Shown here: piece by piece, positions 1 to 7,420 of the stretch
Layout: each line of letters opens with the position of its first letter
How positions within the stretch are numbered: position 1 is the stretch's first letter
Origin: JBDKUD01 sp039679805
Lineage (GTDB): Bacteria > Bacillota > Syntrophomonadia > Syntrophomonadales > Syntrophomonadaceae
Length of the DNA: 23,972 bases
Reading direction: 5' to 3'
Assembly: GCA_039679805.1 (NCBI GenBank)
Contig: JBDKUD010000159.1
Location: 1-23,972 of the forward strand
The notes under the pieces: generated by a model
The model's database searches: none
Seen by the model: the letters and a program-made list of their open reading frames with translations, nothing else
Told to the model about the DNA's origin: nothing
Program-made: the position numbers and the translations under genes

Positions 1-154
1 TCTCCAATATTTTATAAGCCTTATTAAAATCGCCTTTTTCCATCTCTGCCACAAATGCTGCCACATCAATGTGAATAGGGCACCATGCGGTACATGCTGC
101 AGGTTCATCATAAATACATCTGTCACCTGTTTTCCGCAGCTTTTCTTTGTCCAT
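1..154 (-). CDS. GltD-like FAD/NAD(P) oxidoreductase with N-terminal Fe-S domain, 5' part only
   Basis: The first 51 codons of a gene that runs off the left edge of the window. The start is the ATG at 154, preceded by a GGAGGT ribosome site at 162-167. Cys13, Cys21 and Cys25 (C-x7-C-x3-C-P) followed by IHIDVAAFV match the N-terminal [4Fe-4S] domain of glutamate-synthase small subunits and related NAD(P)H oxidoreductases (Fer4_20 type). In that family the domain precedes FAD- and NAD(P)-binding domains and passes electrons between a ferredoxin or partner enzyme and a pyridine nucleotide. It is last in the operon with the ferredoxin and the aldehyde oxidoreductase, so I infer it links aldehyde electrons to NAD(P). 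The flavin domains lie outside the window, so the exact subfamily is unknown. Confidence 0.8.
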   Translation of the reverse strand, partial: MDKEKLRKTGDRCIYDEPAACTAWCPIHIDVAAFVAEMEKGDFNKAYKILE

Positions 155-227
155 TGGCAATACCTCCATTAGGCGAAGATTTAATTTAGGAATACAAGGC
201 TTTAAAGCCAAATTTTCAGATTATTAA

Positions 228-262
228 AATATGGAATTGGAGTATAATTCCAATTCCATATT
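228..262 (-). terminator. Hairpin between the aldehyde oxidoreductase and GltD-like genes
   Basis: A perfect 13-bp stem (228-240 with 250-262) and a 9-nt loop lie in the 135-bp gap. Read on the minus strand it is followed by TTTTAAT. It could be a weak intrinsic terminator that lowers expression of the third gene, or an mRNA-stabilising stem. The T-run is short, so full termination is doubtful. Confidence 0.5.
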
Positions 263-289
263 TATTGGTTTTAGTTTACATTTCTAACT

Positions 290-3019
290 TTAAAGTTTCT
301 TCAAACCTTCCAAAACTTTTTCCGGTAATGCCGGCAGTTTGGTTATACGTACTCCGGTAGCATTGTAGATAGCATTAACTATTGCCGCATGTGGAGCCGA
401 TAGAGGCATTTCTCCGGCACCTGCCTGACCATAAGAGGTAAGCGGTCTCGGAGTCTCCTGGTGAATGAGCACTATTTCGTCAGGAACATCTTTAATTTCC
501 GGAATCCCACAGCCTATAAGGGTCGTATGCTTGTCCAGATCTTCAAAGTCTTCGCTGAGTGCAAGGCCTATTCCCTGGGCCAGACCTCCGTAAAGCTGAC
601 CTTCGAGAACCAGTTTATTAATAATAGTACCGCAGTCCGATGCCAGAGTAAGTTTTTCAATTTTGGTTTCACCGGTTGTAGTATCAACCGCAACTTCTGC
701 TAAAAGTACACCGTACATGTAGGCGGGGAACGGATCTCCCTGTCCTGTTTCTACGTCACAGGCAGTGCATGGTGCAGTCCATTTTCCCTCATATTTGGTG
801 GGCAGTTTTTTAGCAATCATTTCATCATAAGTTCTGAAAGTGCCATCCGGTTTTCTTAGTGCATCCAATAGATTTTTACAGGCTATTGTTGTAGCAGTAC
901 CAGTCATAACGTTTGAACGGCTTCCGCCTGCAGGTCCGCTGTTTGGTGTATATCTCATATCATTCATAATCAGTTTTATTTGTTCAGGCTTTATTCCCAA
1001 TGGTTTTAATGTTTCATAGGCAATGGTCAGTGTTCCCATATCTGCGCCCTGGCCATGATCTTCCCATGAACTTGTTACTGTAACTCCATCGGGTGTTATC
1101 TCTGCCCATACCTCCGAAGTATCTGCACCGTCAAGACCGCAGCAGTACTCAAGCAGTGATACGCCTACACCGTACTTGATATCTCCGCCTTTGGCATTCT
1201 TGGCAGCAGCCTTCTTTTTGGCCTCCTGGTAAGCAGGTCTTAATTTATCAATTAACCCCGGGTAAGCAATTACATCAGGTGCACAACCAGTTGGAGTGGT
1301 ATCGCCTTCTCTATATACATTTATATATCTTAACTCTAATGGATCCATTCCCATTTTTGCAGCCAGTTCATCAATCAATACTTCTGATGAGAACAAGCAC
1401 TGTGGTGAACCATAACCTCTGAAAGCTGAACCCCAGGCATGGTTGGTAGCAACTGTTCTGCCTTCACCTCTGATATTTGGAATAGCATAACCTCCGCCTA
1501 AAAACTGGTGGCCTTTCATGGTAAGAAGGTCGCCAAATTCCATGTATGGACCATGGTCCACAGTCCAGTCTGATTTCATAGCAATAAGTTTTCCATTCTT
1601 ATCAGCTCCCATCTTGAGATCGATAAAGAATGGTGATCTTTTTCCTGTATAAGTTATCTGCTGGTACATGCTGAACTCGAGGTATACAGGCCTCTTGGTA
1701 ACGAGTACAGCAACACCTAAAAGGCCTTCCATGGTCGGACTGAATTTATATCCAAAAGTTCCTCCAGCATTATTCTGTACTATGAATATTTTTTCCAAAG
1801 GAATTCCAACACCTTCTGCAACCATCAAAGCATGCAGATGGATACCTATACTCTTGGAGTGAATTATTAAATTATCATTCTCATCAAGGTATGCAAACCC
1901 TACATCCGGCTCAATAGGAAGGTGGGGCTGTCTTCCAACATAAAAATCATCCTCAATCACATAGGGCAGTTTTTCAAATAAGGGTTCAACCTCATCGCCT
2001 TTTACGGTCTTAGTTTCGAAATAAATATTTGGAGTACCGGGGTGTATTTCAATTGCATCTTCAGCCATAGCTGCAGGTGCACTCATATATGCCGGCAGTT
2101 CTTCTAATTCAACCTTAACTTTAGCTGCTGCCTGTTCTGCCTGGTAAGGAGTATCTGCAAGTACCATAGCAATGGCATCACCGAATTGGAATACCTTCTT
2201 ATCATTAAGAATTGGCCTTTCTTTGCCGTCACCTTTGTTCTGCGGAAATGCCAAACCATTGATTCTGTTTGTTCCAGGAACGTCCTTATAGGTTAAAACC
2301 CTGAATACTCCGGGCATTTTCTCAGCTTCTTTAGTATCTATGGAAATAATATTGGCATGAGACACTGTTGCTTGTACCAGCTTGATATGCAAAGTGTTTT
2401 CAGGGAGTTCTTTTATTCCTAAATCTGCTCCAAAATCCCAGGTTCCGGTAACTTTTGCGACAGCGGATGGACGGACCATTTTTGATCCGAGCATACTTTC
2501 GCCATCCTTTAGCTGGCACCACAAATCTTCTTTTTTAATTTCACCTCTCATTAGCTTGGCAGCATCCATAACTGCATCCACTAATGGTTTGTATCCTGTA
2601 CATCTGCAGAGATTTCGGTTGGCCTGGAACCAAGCTCTTACTTCTTGTCTGGTAGGATCTGAGTTTTTATCCAATAAAGCTTTAGCAGAAACAATAAATC
2701 CCGGAGTACAGAATCCGCATTGAGCAGCACCATGTACCATCCAGGCAAGCTGCAGAGGATGGAGGCATTCCTTTGTTCCTACGCCTTCGATGGTAGTAAT
2801 CTGAGCATTATCAGGCATTCTTTCCATTGTATAAAGACAAGATCTAACCGGCATGCCGTCCCATATAACCGTACATGCACCGCATTCTCCCTTGCCGCCG
2901 CAGCCATTCTTGGTTCCTGTGAGTAAGAGTTGTTTTCTTAACACATTTGCGAGAGTTTCTTCAGGATCCGCTGTGATTAATTTTTTAACTCCATTTATAA
3001 CTAAGGTTTTTTCAATCAT
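290..3019 (-). CDS. mop: Mop-type molybdenum aldehyde oxidoreductase (xanthine oxidase family)
   Basis: 909 residues, colinear with the 907-residue Desulfovibrio gigas aldehyde oxidoreductase Mop, which oxidises aldehydes to carboxylates using a molybdopterin-cytosine-dinucleotide centre and two [2Fe-2S] clusters and has no FAD domain. The plant-type ferredoxin domain carries Cys40, 46, 49 and 61. The helical [2Fe-2S] domain carries Cys101, 104, 138 and 140. The molybdenum domains follow, with AGGTFGYKFSPT, AFRGYGSPQ and GQAGAGEMPL. The last holds Glu870, matching catalytic Glu869 of the D. gigas enzyme. I chose the ATG at 3019 because AAGGAGATG lies just upstream; an in-frame start at 3109 would add 30 unrelated residues. 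The spacing C-x5-C between the first two cysteines is one residue longer than usual. It follows the ferredoxin gene by 113 bp and should use it, or the downstream flavoprotein, as electron acceptor. The natural substrate is not visible. Confidence 0.95.
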   Translation of the reverse strand: MIEKTLVINGVKKLITADPEETLANVLRKQLLLTGTKNGCGGKGECGACTVIWDGMPVRSCLYTMERMPDNAQITTIEGVGTKECLHPLQLAWMVHGAAQCGFCTPGFIVSAKALLDKNSDPTRQEVRAWFQANRNLCRCTGYKPLVDAVMDAAKLMRGEIKKEDLWCQLKDGESMLGSKMVRPSAVAKVTGTWDFGADLGIKELPENTLHIKLVQATVSHANIISIDTKEAEKMPGVFRVLTYKDVPGTNRINGLAFPQNKGDGKERPILNDKKVFQFGDAIAMVLADTPYQAEQAAAKVKVELEELPAYMSAPAAMAEDAIEIHPGTPNIYFETKTVKGDEVEPLFEKLPYVIEDDFYVGRQPHLPIEPDVGFAYLDENDNLIIHSKSIGIHLHALMVAEGVGIPLEKIFIVQNNAGGTFGYKFSPTMEGLLGVAVLVTKRPVYLEFSMYQQITYTGKRSPFFIDLKMGADKNGKLIAMKSDWTVDHGPYMEFGDLLTMKGHQFLGGGYAIPNIRGEGRTVATNHAWGSAFRGYGSPQCLFSSEVLIDELAAKMGMDPLELRYINVYREGDTTPTGCAPDVIAYPGLIDKLRPAYQEAKKKAAAKNAKGGDIKYGVGVSLLEYCCGLDGADTSEVWAEITPDGVTVTSSWEDHGQGADMGTLTIAYETLKPLGIKPEQIKLIMNDMRYTPNSGPAGGSRSNVMTGTATTIACKNLLDALRKPDGTFRTYDEMIAKKLPTKYEGKWTAPCTACDVETGQGDPFPAYMYGVLLAEVAVDTTTGETKIEKLTLASDCGTIINKLVLEGQLYGGLAQGIGLALSEDFEDLDKHTTLIGCGIPEIKDVPDEIVLIHQETPRPLTSYGQAGAGEMPLSAPHAAIVNAIYNATGVRITKLPALPEKVLEGLKKL

Positions 3020-3132
3020 GTGATCATCTCCTTGTTTATTCTTAAACTGTCTGGAAACTATTACATAAACCAAATCTAGCTTGTACTGCAGCTTTATCCG
3101 CAGCTGCATTTGAAGACTCTGTTTAAACCTAC

Positions 3133-3570
3133 CTAATTAAACAATTCTGTAAACTTTGCCGCAAGTACCCTTTTCTTGTTGATGTTGGCCTTGTTTTCAT
3201 CCAGGTATTCTATTGCCCTGGTAGGACAGTATTTTGCACATTGGGAATCGCCATCGCACACGTCGCATTTCATTATTTTCTTTTTTGCGATGCTGTAGTG
3301 AATATTCCCCATAGGACAAGCACTCACACAAACTTTGCATCCGATACATTTGCCCGAATCCGGTACAACCGCGCCATTTTCATCTCTCGACATAGCTCCT
3401 GTTGGGCATACCTTAATACATGCAGCATCTTCACACTGCATACACATTATAGGTACCGAAACTGCTACTTCTTCAAACGCTATTACGTTTACTGCGGAAT
3501 TTGGGCAAACCGCCTCACAGGTTTTACAGTTGTTACATTTCTTGGGAGAAATCATTAGAATTTTGCTCAT
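3133..3570 (-). CDS. Four-cluster ferredoxin (HycB/HydN/DmsB-like)
   Basis: 145 residues with sixteen cysteines in four groups: 12/15/18/22, 43/46/51/55, 75/78/81/85 and 102/105/111/115. This fits four [4Fe-4S] clusters, as in the electron-transfer subunits of hydrogenases, formate dehydrogenases and DMSO-reductase-family enzymes. It has no signal peptide or membrane segment, so it is cytoplasmic. It is the first gene after the sigma-54 promoter and Moco riboswitch and lies directly upstream of the aldehyde oxidoreductase, so it is probably that enzyme's electron carrier to the GltD-like flavoprotein. The start at 3570 is supported by protein alignment with the family but has only a weak AGGG ribosome site. 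A very strong AGGAGG lies 37 nt further upstream at 3608-3613 with no start codon at the right distance. Confidence 0.9.
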   Translation of the reverse strand: MSKILMISPKKCNNCKTCEAVCPNSAVNVIAFEEVAVSVPIMCMQCEDAACIKVCPTGAMSRDENGAVVPDSGKCIGCKVCVSACPMGNIHYSIAKKKIMKCDVCDGDSQCAKYCPTRAIEYLDENKANINKKRVLAAKFTELFN

Positions 3571-3729
3571 GATAGCCCTGGTTACCGCACTTGCGATACC
3601 AGTTGCACCTCCTTTAAGTAGTTGATTTTGTTGTTAGCATTTAGAACTGCTTTTAGCTAATACTGGATCTACCATAAAGCATAAAAGCAAAAATGCCGAA
3701 CTGGCCAAGGGCGCAATTCGACACTTTTT

Positions 3730-3765
3730 AATTGCTAAACTAAAAAAAGTTATAGTTCAGCAATT
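3730..3765 (-). other. Stem-loop just downstream of the Moco riboswitch (candidate expression platform)
   Basis: Arms 3730-3741 and 3754-3765 pair over 12 bp with one G-U. The loop contains a T7 run in minus-strand RNA. It lies between the aptamer and the ferredoxin gene, where a switch would act. No clear T-tract follows the stem, so it is not a standard terminator; the T7 inside the loop may instead belong to an alternative fold. Confidence 0.45.
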
Positions 3766-3773
3766 GTACACAT

Positions 3774-3880
3774 TTTAGCCAATCCCCTTTCCATAATGGG
3801 AGGCTTACCCGTTTCCAGATAAACCCATCGACCTGGCTGCCATAGTATGTTAACCGTAGGCGGACAGGTTCGGAGAAGAT
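3774..3880 (-). promoter_or_regulatory. Molybdenum cofactor (Moco) riboswitch
   Basis: In minus-strand RNA a 10-bp stem (3816-3825 with 3802-3811) is capped by a GAAA tetraloop. It is followed by GCCUCCC, then GGAAAGG and a closing GGCU. The same order occurs in the Moco RNA upstream of E. coli moaA (CUUCGCCUCCC then GGAAAGGUGUACAUGGCU, from memory). Further pairings are CCUG with CAGG, and UCUCC (3872-3876) with GGGGA (3783-3787). Its position in the leader of a molybdopterin-enzyme operon, about 20 nt after a sigma-54 start site, fits the known use of this element to tie Mo-enzyme or Moco genes to cofactor supply. A tungsten-cofactor (Tuco) subtype cannot be excluded. Confidence 0.85.
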
Positions 3881-3909
3881 ATTCAGTTTTCTTTGTCATT
3901 TATTAAATG

Positions 3910-3925
3910 TGCAAAAACTATGCCA
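3910..3925 (-). promoter_or_regulatory. Sigma-54 (-24/-12) promoter of the mop operon
   Basis: The minus strand reads TGGCATAGTTTTTGCA, matching TGGCAC-N5-TTGCA with one change and the required 12-base distance from GG to GC. Transcription would start near 3899, about 20 nt before the Moco riboswitch. The intact sigma-54 activator at 7368-9362 is the obvious candidate regulator, though it is 3.4 kb away. Confidence 0.8.
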
Positions 3926-4020
3926 ACTCTTTAAAATTCTCTTAAACAAGAAGTCTGAAGATTTTCTTTCCCTTAATTTACAGCCTTCCTAAAAGATAAG
4001 TAATTATTTTCAGGTATTTT

Positions 4021-4054
4021 AAATAAAAAAAACAGCACCTTTTTCGATGCTGTT
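4021..4054 (-). terminator. Intrinsic terminator of the enoate-reductase-like gene
   Basis: Arms 4031-4039 and 4046-4054 form a 9-bp stem with a G-U. In minus-strand RNA this is followed by eight U residues and AUUU. It is a diverged copy of the terminator at 7253-7278. Confidence 0.85.
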
Positions 4055-4200
4055 TCTTTATTTACCGTAATACAACTGTAATCACTGGCAATCTGCTTAC
4101 GAAACCGTTACAAAACGGTTACATCATATTGTTATTTAAGTCCTAATATTATATTTACGTATTTTTTGTATAATTTATTCGCAAACTACTCAATTTAAAT
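4031..4200 (-). repeat. Direct repeat copy A: duplicated sigma-54 activator 3' end and terminator
   Basis: This stretch aligns along nearly its whole length with 7253-7420: the terminator, then ACTGTAATCACTGGCAATC, CTGCTTACG, CCGTTACAAA, TTGTTATTTAAGT and the end of the activator coding sequence. Both copies have the same orientation. The enoate-reductase gene ends exactly at its edge (4200), so copy A marks a recombination border. Confidence 0.85.
4137..4190 (-). pseudogene. Relict of the C-terminal end of a sigma-54 activator
   Basis: The minus strand reads LYKK and then, one base deleted, the remains of the helix-turn-helix tail that ends the intact activator (LYKKIRKYNIST). Stop codons interrupt it. 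It is all that is left of another activator copy, now serving as the 3' flank of the enoate-reductase-like gene. Confidence 0.7.
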
Positions 4201-6149
4201 TATATTGTTGCCGCCACTTCAAGTGCTGATTCGGTAGCTGCATTAGCTTGGCCGGCTTTCACAGCATCTCCGATAACAAATACTTCTTTAGCTATTGTTT
4301 TAGCAACTTCTTCAAACGGATTATTAGATACTGTACCTAAAGCTACAATTGTATTATCAAATCCTTCTATTATTACTTCTCTTCCATCTTTTTCATATAC
4401 AATGCCGTCTTTCGTAAAAGACTTAATGGTTGCATTTGTAATCATATCTACTTTATATTTTTCTAATGCAGACAGTAAGAAGGGTCTGATAAAAGGATGT
4501 ACATCCGTTGCAATTTCCGGTTTCATTTCAACCATTGTAATCTTCTTCCCTCTTTCACCAAGGAATTCTGCTGTTTCCGCTGCAATCGCTCCGCCGCCTG
4601 CTATCAGAATCTTATTCCCATAATCTACTTTTCCTTCTAGAACTGGAGAAGCCGCGGTGGTTTTCTCATTTTCTTTTAATCCTGGAATGGATGGGAACAA
4701 TGGTTTGGAACCAGTTGCCAATAAGATTACATCAGGGGCTATTTCTTTCATAAGTGCTTCATCAACTTTTATCCCGGAATGGATTTCTACTCCGTATTTG
4801 TCACACATTTTTTTATAGTATTTTATTACCTTGGTAATAGCTTGTTTTGATGGTGGAATAGCTGCAATTCTAAATTCTCCACCTAATTGTTCTCTTTCGT
4901 CATATAGAGAAACTTCATGTCCTCTTGCAGCTGCAACCCATGCTGCAAACATACCTGCAGGTCCGCCGCCTACTACCATGACCTTTTTCTTTACAGGAGC
5001 AGATGCGAGATTATATTTTCCCTCATTTCCGGTAAACGGGTTAACCAGACAAGATATTGTTTTATGTGGTCCAAACAAATATCCATGACATGACTGTTCA
5101 CAAGAAATACATGGACTGATTTCTTCGTCTATCTCTCCCGCCATTTTATTAGGAATTGCAGGTTCACAAATGGATTCTCTACCAAATGCAACTAAATCTG
5201 CGCTTCCTGATGCAATAATATTTTCAGCTAAATAGGGGTCATTAATTTTTCCAACGGTGCAAACCGGAATACTTACTGTTTTCTTTACTTCTTCTGCCGT
5301 ATATACATTATAACCGGCAGGTATATACCCCGGAACACTCATATAGGGAAGTGAACCATAGTTACTTACGGAAACATGCAGTCCATTTACTCCGGCTTCT
5401 TCGAACATTTTTCCAAAAACTTTTGCTTCGTTGGTTTCGATTCCGTCCTGATATTTTTCATCACCAGTAAAACGAACGGTAATCACAAAACCATTTCCAC
5501 ATTTAGCCCTAATTTCTTTAATAATATCAAGGGGCATTTTCATTCTTCCTGCTATTCCGCCACCGAATTCATCTGTGCGCTTATTGGAATGTCTTGACAT
5601 AAACTGCGCCAGTAAGTAGCCATGGGTACAATGTAACTGTACCCCATCAAACCCGGCCTTTTGTACACGAACTGCTGCATCTGCAAACTTATGAATCATA
5701 TCATAGCAATCTTGTGTCGTCATCTCTCTTGGTATTACATTACAGAAAGGACATGAGATTGGTGACGGTGCTTCTATCTGCAATCCTGTATTTACTTCAT
5801 CATTTATCGTTTCTGTAAATGTCTGTCTGCCGGCGTGGTGTAATTGAACAATGGTCTTTGCTCCATGCTTATGAATTACATCAGCTAATTTAGTAAGACC
5901 TTCAATATGTTCGTCACTCCATACTCCGACTTCATTTGGAATTGAACGACCTTGAGGAACGACTGCTGTTACTTCAATTTCAATTAATCCGAAGCCGCCC
6001 TTTGCCCTTGCTTCATAATAGTCCAATAACTGTTGGGTAACAAAACCTTGACGTGTTGCAAAGTTTGTTCCCATTGGCGGCACAACCATTCTATTTTTCA
6101 CGGTCATTTGTCCAATTTGAATTGGCGAAAAAACATTTTTAAATTTCAT
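4200..6149 (-). CDS. NADH:flavin oxidoreductase / 2-enoate or 2,4-dienoyl-CoA reductase-like enzyme
   Basis: 649 residues, the length of FadH, BaiCD/BaiH and clostridial 2-enoate reductase. An old-yellow-enzyme TIM barrel (1-340) carries HHAGR at 104-108 and THGYLLAQF with the likely proton donor Tyr178. A [4Fe-4S] motif follows with Cys347, 350, 354 and 367. Then come an FAD-binding fold (VVGGGPAG, 392-399), an NAD(P)H-binding fold (IAGGGAIAAE, 516-525) and the closing VIGDA flavin motif (625-629). The family reduces activated C=C bonds using NAD(P)H, FMN, FAD and Fe-S. The start has GGAG and AGG just upstream. It is transcribed away from a TetR gene across two shared operators, so I infer it is induced by a small ligand, perhaps its own unsaturated substrate. 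The substrate cannot be told from sequence. Confidence 0.92.
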   Translation of the reverse strand: MKFKNVFSPIQIGQMTVKNRMVVPPMGTNFATRQGFVTQQLLDYYEARAKGGFGLIEIEVTAVVPQGRSIPNEVGVWSDEHIEGLTKLADVIHKHGAKTIVQLHHAGRQTFTETINDEVNTGLQIEAPSPISCPFCNVIPREMTTQDCYDMIHKFADAAVRVQKAGFDGVQLHCTHGYLLAQFMSRHSNKRTDEFGGGIAGRMKMPLDIIKEIRAKCGNGFVITVRFTGDEKYQDGIETNEAKVFGKMFEEAGVNGLHVSVSNYGSLPYMSVPGYIPAGYNVYTAEEVKKTVSIPVCTVGKINDPYLAENIIASGSADLVAFGRESICEPAIPNKMAGEIDEEISPCISCEQSCHGYLFGPHKTISCLVNPFTGNEGKYNLASAPVKKKVMVVGGGPAGMFAAWVAAARGHEVSLYDEREQLGGEFRIAAIPPSKQAITKVIKYYKKMCDKYGVEIHSGIKVDEALMKEIAPDVILLATGSKPLFPSIPGLKENEKTTAASPVLEGKVDYGNKILIAGGGAIAAETAEFLGERGKKITMVEMKPEIATDVHPFIRPFLLSALEKYKVDMITNATIKSFTKDGIVYEKDGREVIIEGFDNTIVALGTVSNNPFEEVAKTIAKEVFVIGDAVKAGQANAATESALEVAATI

Positions 6150-6223
6150 TTCCTTTCTCCTTTACTTATAAATTTAATGAACTATCTATGTCGAATAATA
6201 TATTAATCTTGTACTTTATACAC

Positions 6224-6276
6224 TTTACAATATCGATTATATGTAAACATATTTTACAAATATCAGATATTGTAAA
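6224..6276. promoter_or_regulatory. Two tandem 24-bp operators in the TetR/enoate-reductase intergenic region
   Basis: Two sites, 6224-6247 and 6253-6276, both have the form TTTACA-N12-TGTAAA and lie 29 bp centre to centre. The half-site TTTACAATATC at 6224-6234 reappears inverted at 6266-6276. They lie between the divergent TetR and enoate-reductase genes, about 75 bp upstream of the latter, as expected for operators of the adjacent repressor. Binding itself is inference. Confidence 0.65.
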
Positions 6277-6366
6277 CCAAGGTAAACGACATAAATTTAG
6301 TAATAAGAGTGATACACAACGGCAATCCTAGGTACTGATGTAAATATGTTAATAAATCAGCCAGTA

Positions 6367-6381
6367 TTAACTGTAAGTTAA
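6367..6381. promoter_or_regulatory. 15-bp palindrome upstream of tetR, shared with degV
   Basis: TTAACTGTAAGTTAA has 6-bp perfect arms and lies 66 bp before the TetR start codon. A copy differing by one base lies 62 bp before the degV start at 19945-19959. It may be an operator for a regulator acting on both genes, or a second TetR site. Confidence 0.45.
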
Positions 6382-6447
6382 TGCAGTTGATTAAATTGAA
6401 TTCCTCTTGCTACTCTTATATAATTAATTTAGTATGATGAAAAGAAA

Positions 6448-6999
6448 GTGATAAGGTTGATAAAGAAAGCTAGTACGAGGCAATTAATCGCCGATTCTAT
6501 CATGAATTTAATGTTAACCAAATCAATTGATGATATCTCTATTCAAGATATTGCAGATAATTGTGAGATATCAAGACAGACATTCTATAATTATTTTAAA
6601 GATAAATATGATTTAGTAGATTGGATATACAAAACAGAAGCCGTTGATTATCTTACACTTATTGGAAAGGATTACTCTTGGTATGATGCTGTAATAGGTA
6701 AGCTAAATATTATTAAGCGTAATCCTAGCTTTTATAAAAAGATATATCGTCAAGAATGGTTTCTTGATTCTTTTTTTAAAATTACAAAACAGGTCTACAT
6801 GGATGTTATAAGGAAGAATCATCCTGAAGGTATAAGTAAGGAAATTGAATTCATGGTCGAATTTTATTGTTATGCATGTATTAAAAAAACTTCTACCTGG
6901 GTAATGAACGGTTTAAAAGAATCTCCAGAGGAGTTGGTTAAGTCATTCTTAACATGTTTACCAGATGAAATGAAAAAAGAATTGCTTATTGATGTTTAG
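6448..6999 (+). CDS. TetR/AcrR family transcriptional regulator (DhaS-like)
   Basis: 183 residues. The N-terminal helix-turn-helix (about 10-55) contains SIQDIADNCEISRQTFYNYF and DKYDLVDWIY, the pattern of TetR proteins with the DhaS/TetR_C_8 type of ligand domain. The C-terminal half is helical and diverged. The GTG at 6448 is the only workable start, because an upstream ATG at 6434 stops after five codons; the ribosome site (AAAAGAAAG) is weak. Being divergent from the enoate-reductase gene with paired palindromes between them, it most likely represses that gene and itself. The ligand is unknown. Confidence 0.85.
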   Translation: MIRLIKKASTRQLIADSIMNLMLTKSIDDISIQDIADNCEISRQTFYNYFKDKYDLVDWIYKTEAVDYLTLIGKDYSWYDAVIGKLNIIKRNPSFYKKIYRQEWFLDSFFKITKQVYMDVIRKNHPEGISKEIEFMVEFYCYACIKKTSTWVMNGLKESPEELVKSFLTCLPDEMKKELLIDV

Positions 7000-7022
7000 C
7001 CGAGATTATTTAGATTTTGTGT

Positions 7023-7073
7023 AAACCTGCCTCTAAGAGATGTGGAATAAAAGCTTCGCTTGGAGGTTTTTTT
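7023..7073 (+). terminator. Possible terminator of the tetR gene
   Basis: AAACCT-g-CC (7023-7031) pairs with GG-AGGTTT (7062-7069), followed by a T7 run at 7067-7073. The stem has a bulge and a 30-nt interior that folds AAGC-TTC-GCTT. It lies 25 bp after the tetR stop codon. The fit is moderate. Confidence 0.4.
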
Positions 7074-7079
7074 ATGGCA

Positions 7080-7245
7080 AAAGCAAAAAGCTCATCCCAT
7101 ATCCTTATGCCTGGTAATGTTCGTGTTCCGTGGGGCAGAATTTTACCCTTCAGGTTTCTCCGCGGAGGGCACCCTTGCGCTAATGGTGGTAGCTGCCCCC
7201 CATAGTGGACTTTCGGGCACCTAGTTAATCGTCATGTGTGGCACA
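7080..7245 (-). mobile_element. 5' fragment of a group IIC intron
   Basis: The minus strand starts GTGTGCC and reads in order TAGCGCAAGGGTG, then CC-TCCG, GAAACCTGAAGG, GGAACACGAAC, AGGCATAAGG and GGGATGAG. This follows the 5' part of domain I of the group IIC intron of Oceanobacillus iheyensis as I remember it (GTGTGCCC, TAACGCAAGGGTG, GAATCTGAAGGAAG, GAGGAACACGAAC, GAGGCTAGG, GGATGAG). It begins 7 nt after the stem of an intrinsic terminator, the known target type of IIC introns. No reverse transcriptase gene, domain V or 3' end follows; homology stops near 7080. The piece is a dead remnant and explains the GC-rich patch here. Confidence 0.75.
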
Positions 7246-7252
7246 CATGCAA

Positions 7253-7278
7253 AAACAGCACCGTATCCGGTGCTGTTT
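7253..7278 (-). terminator. Terminator of the sigma-54 activator gene (direct repeat copy B begins here)
   Basis: A perfect 11-bp stem (7253-7263 with 7268-7278) closes a TATC loop. In minus-strand RNA it ends in UUUUUGC just before the intron fragment. The original T-tract probably ran on before intron insertion. The stem also works on the plus strand, where TCTTATTT follows. It is the better-preserved partner of 4031-4054. Confidence 0.85.
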
Positions 7279-7420
7279 CTTATTTATCGTAATCCAACTG
7301 TAATCACTGGCAATCTGCTTACGGACCCGTTACAAAGCAGTTACATTTTTAAAGATATTTTTGTTATTTAAGTACTGATGTTATATTTACGAATTTTTTT
7401 GTATAAAGTATTGCGAGATA
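7253..7420 (-). repeat. Direct repeat copy B: 3' end of the intact activator plus terminator
   Basis: This is the source or sister of copy A at 4031-4200. The two copies share roughly 80-90 percent of positions by eye. About 3.2 kb carrying the enoate-reductase and tetR genes lies between them. Confidence 0.85.
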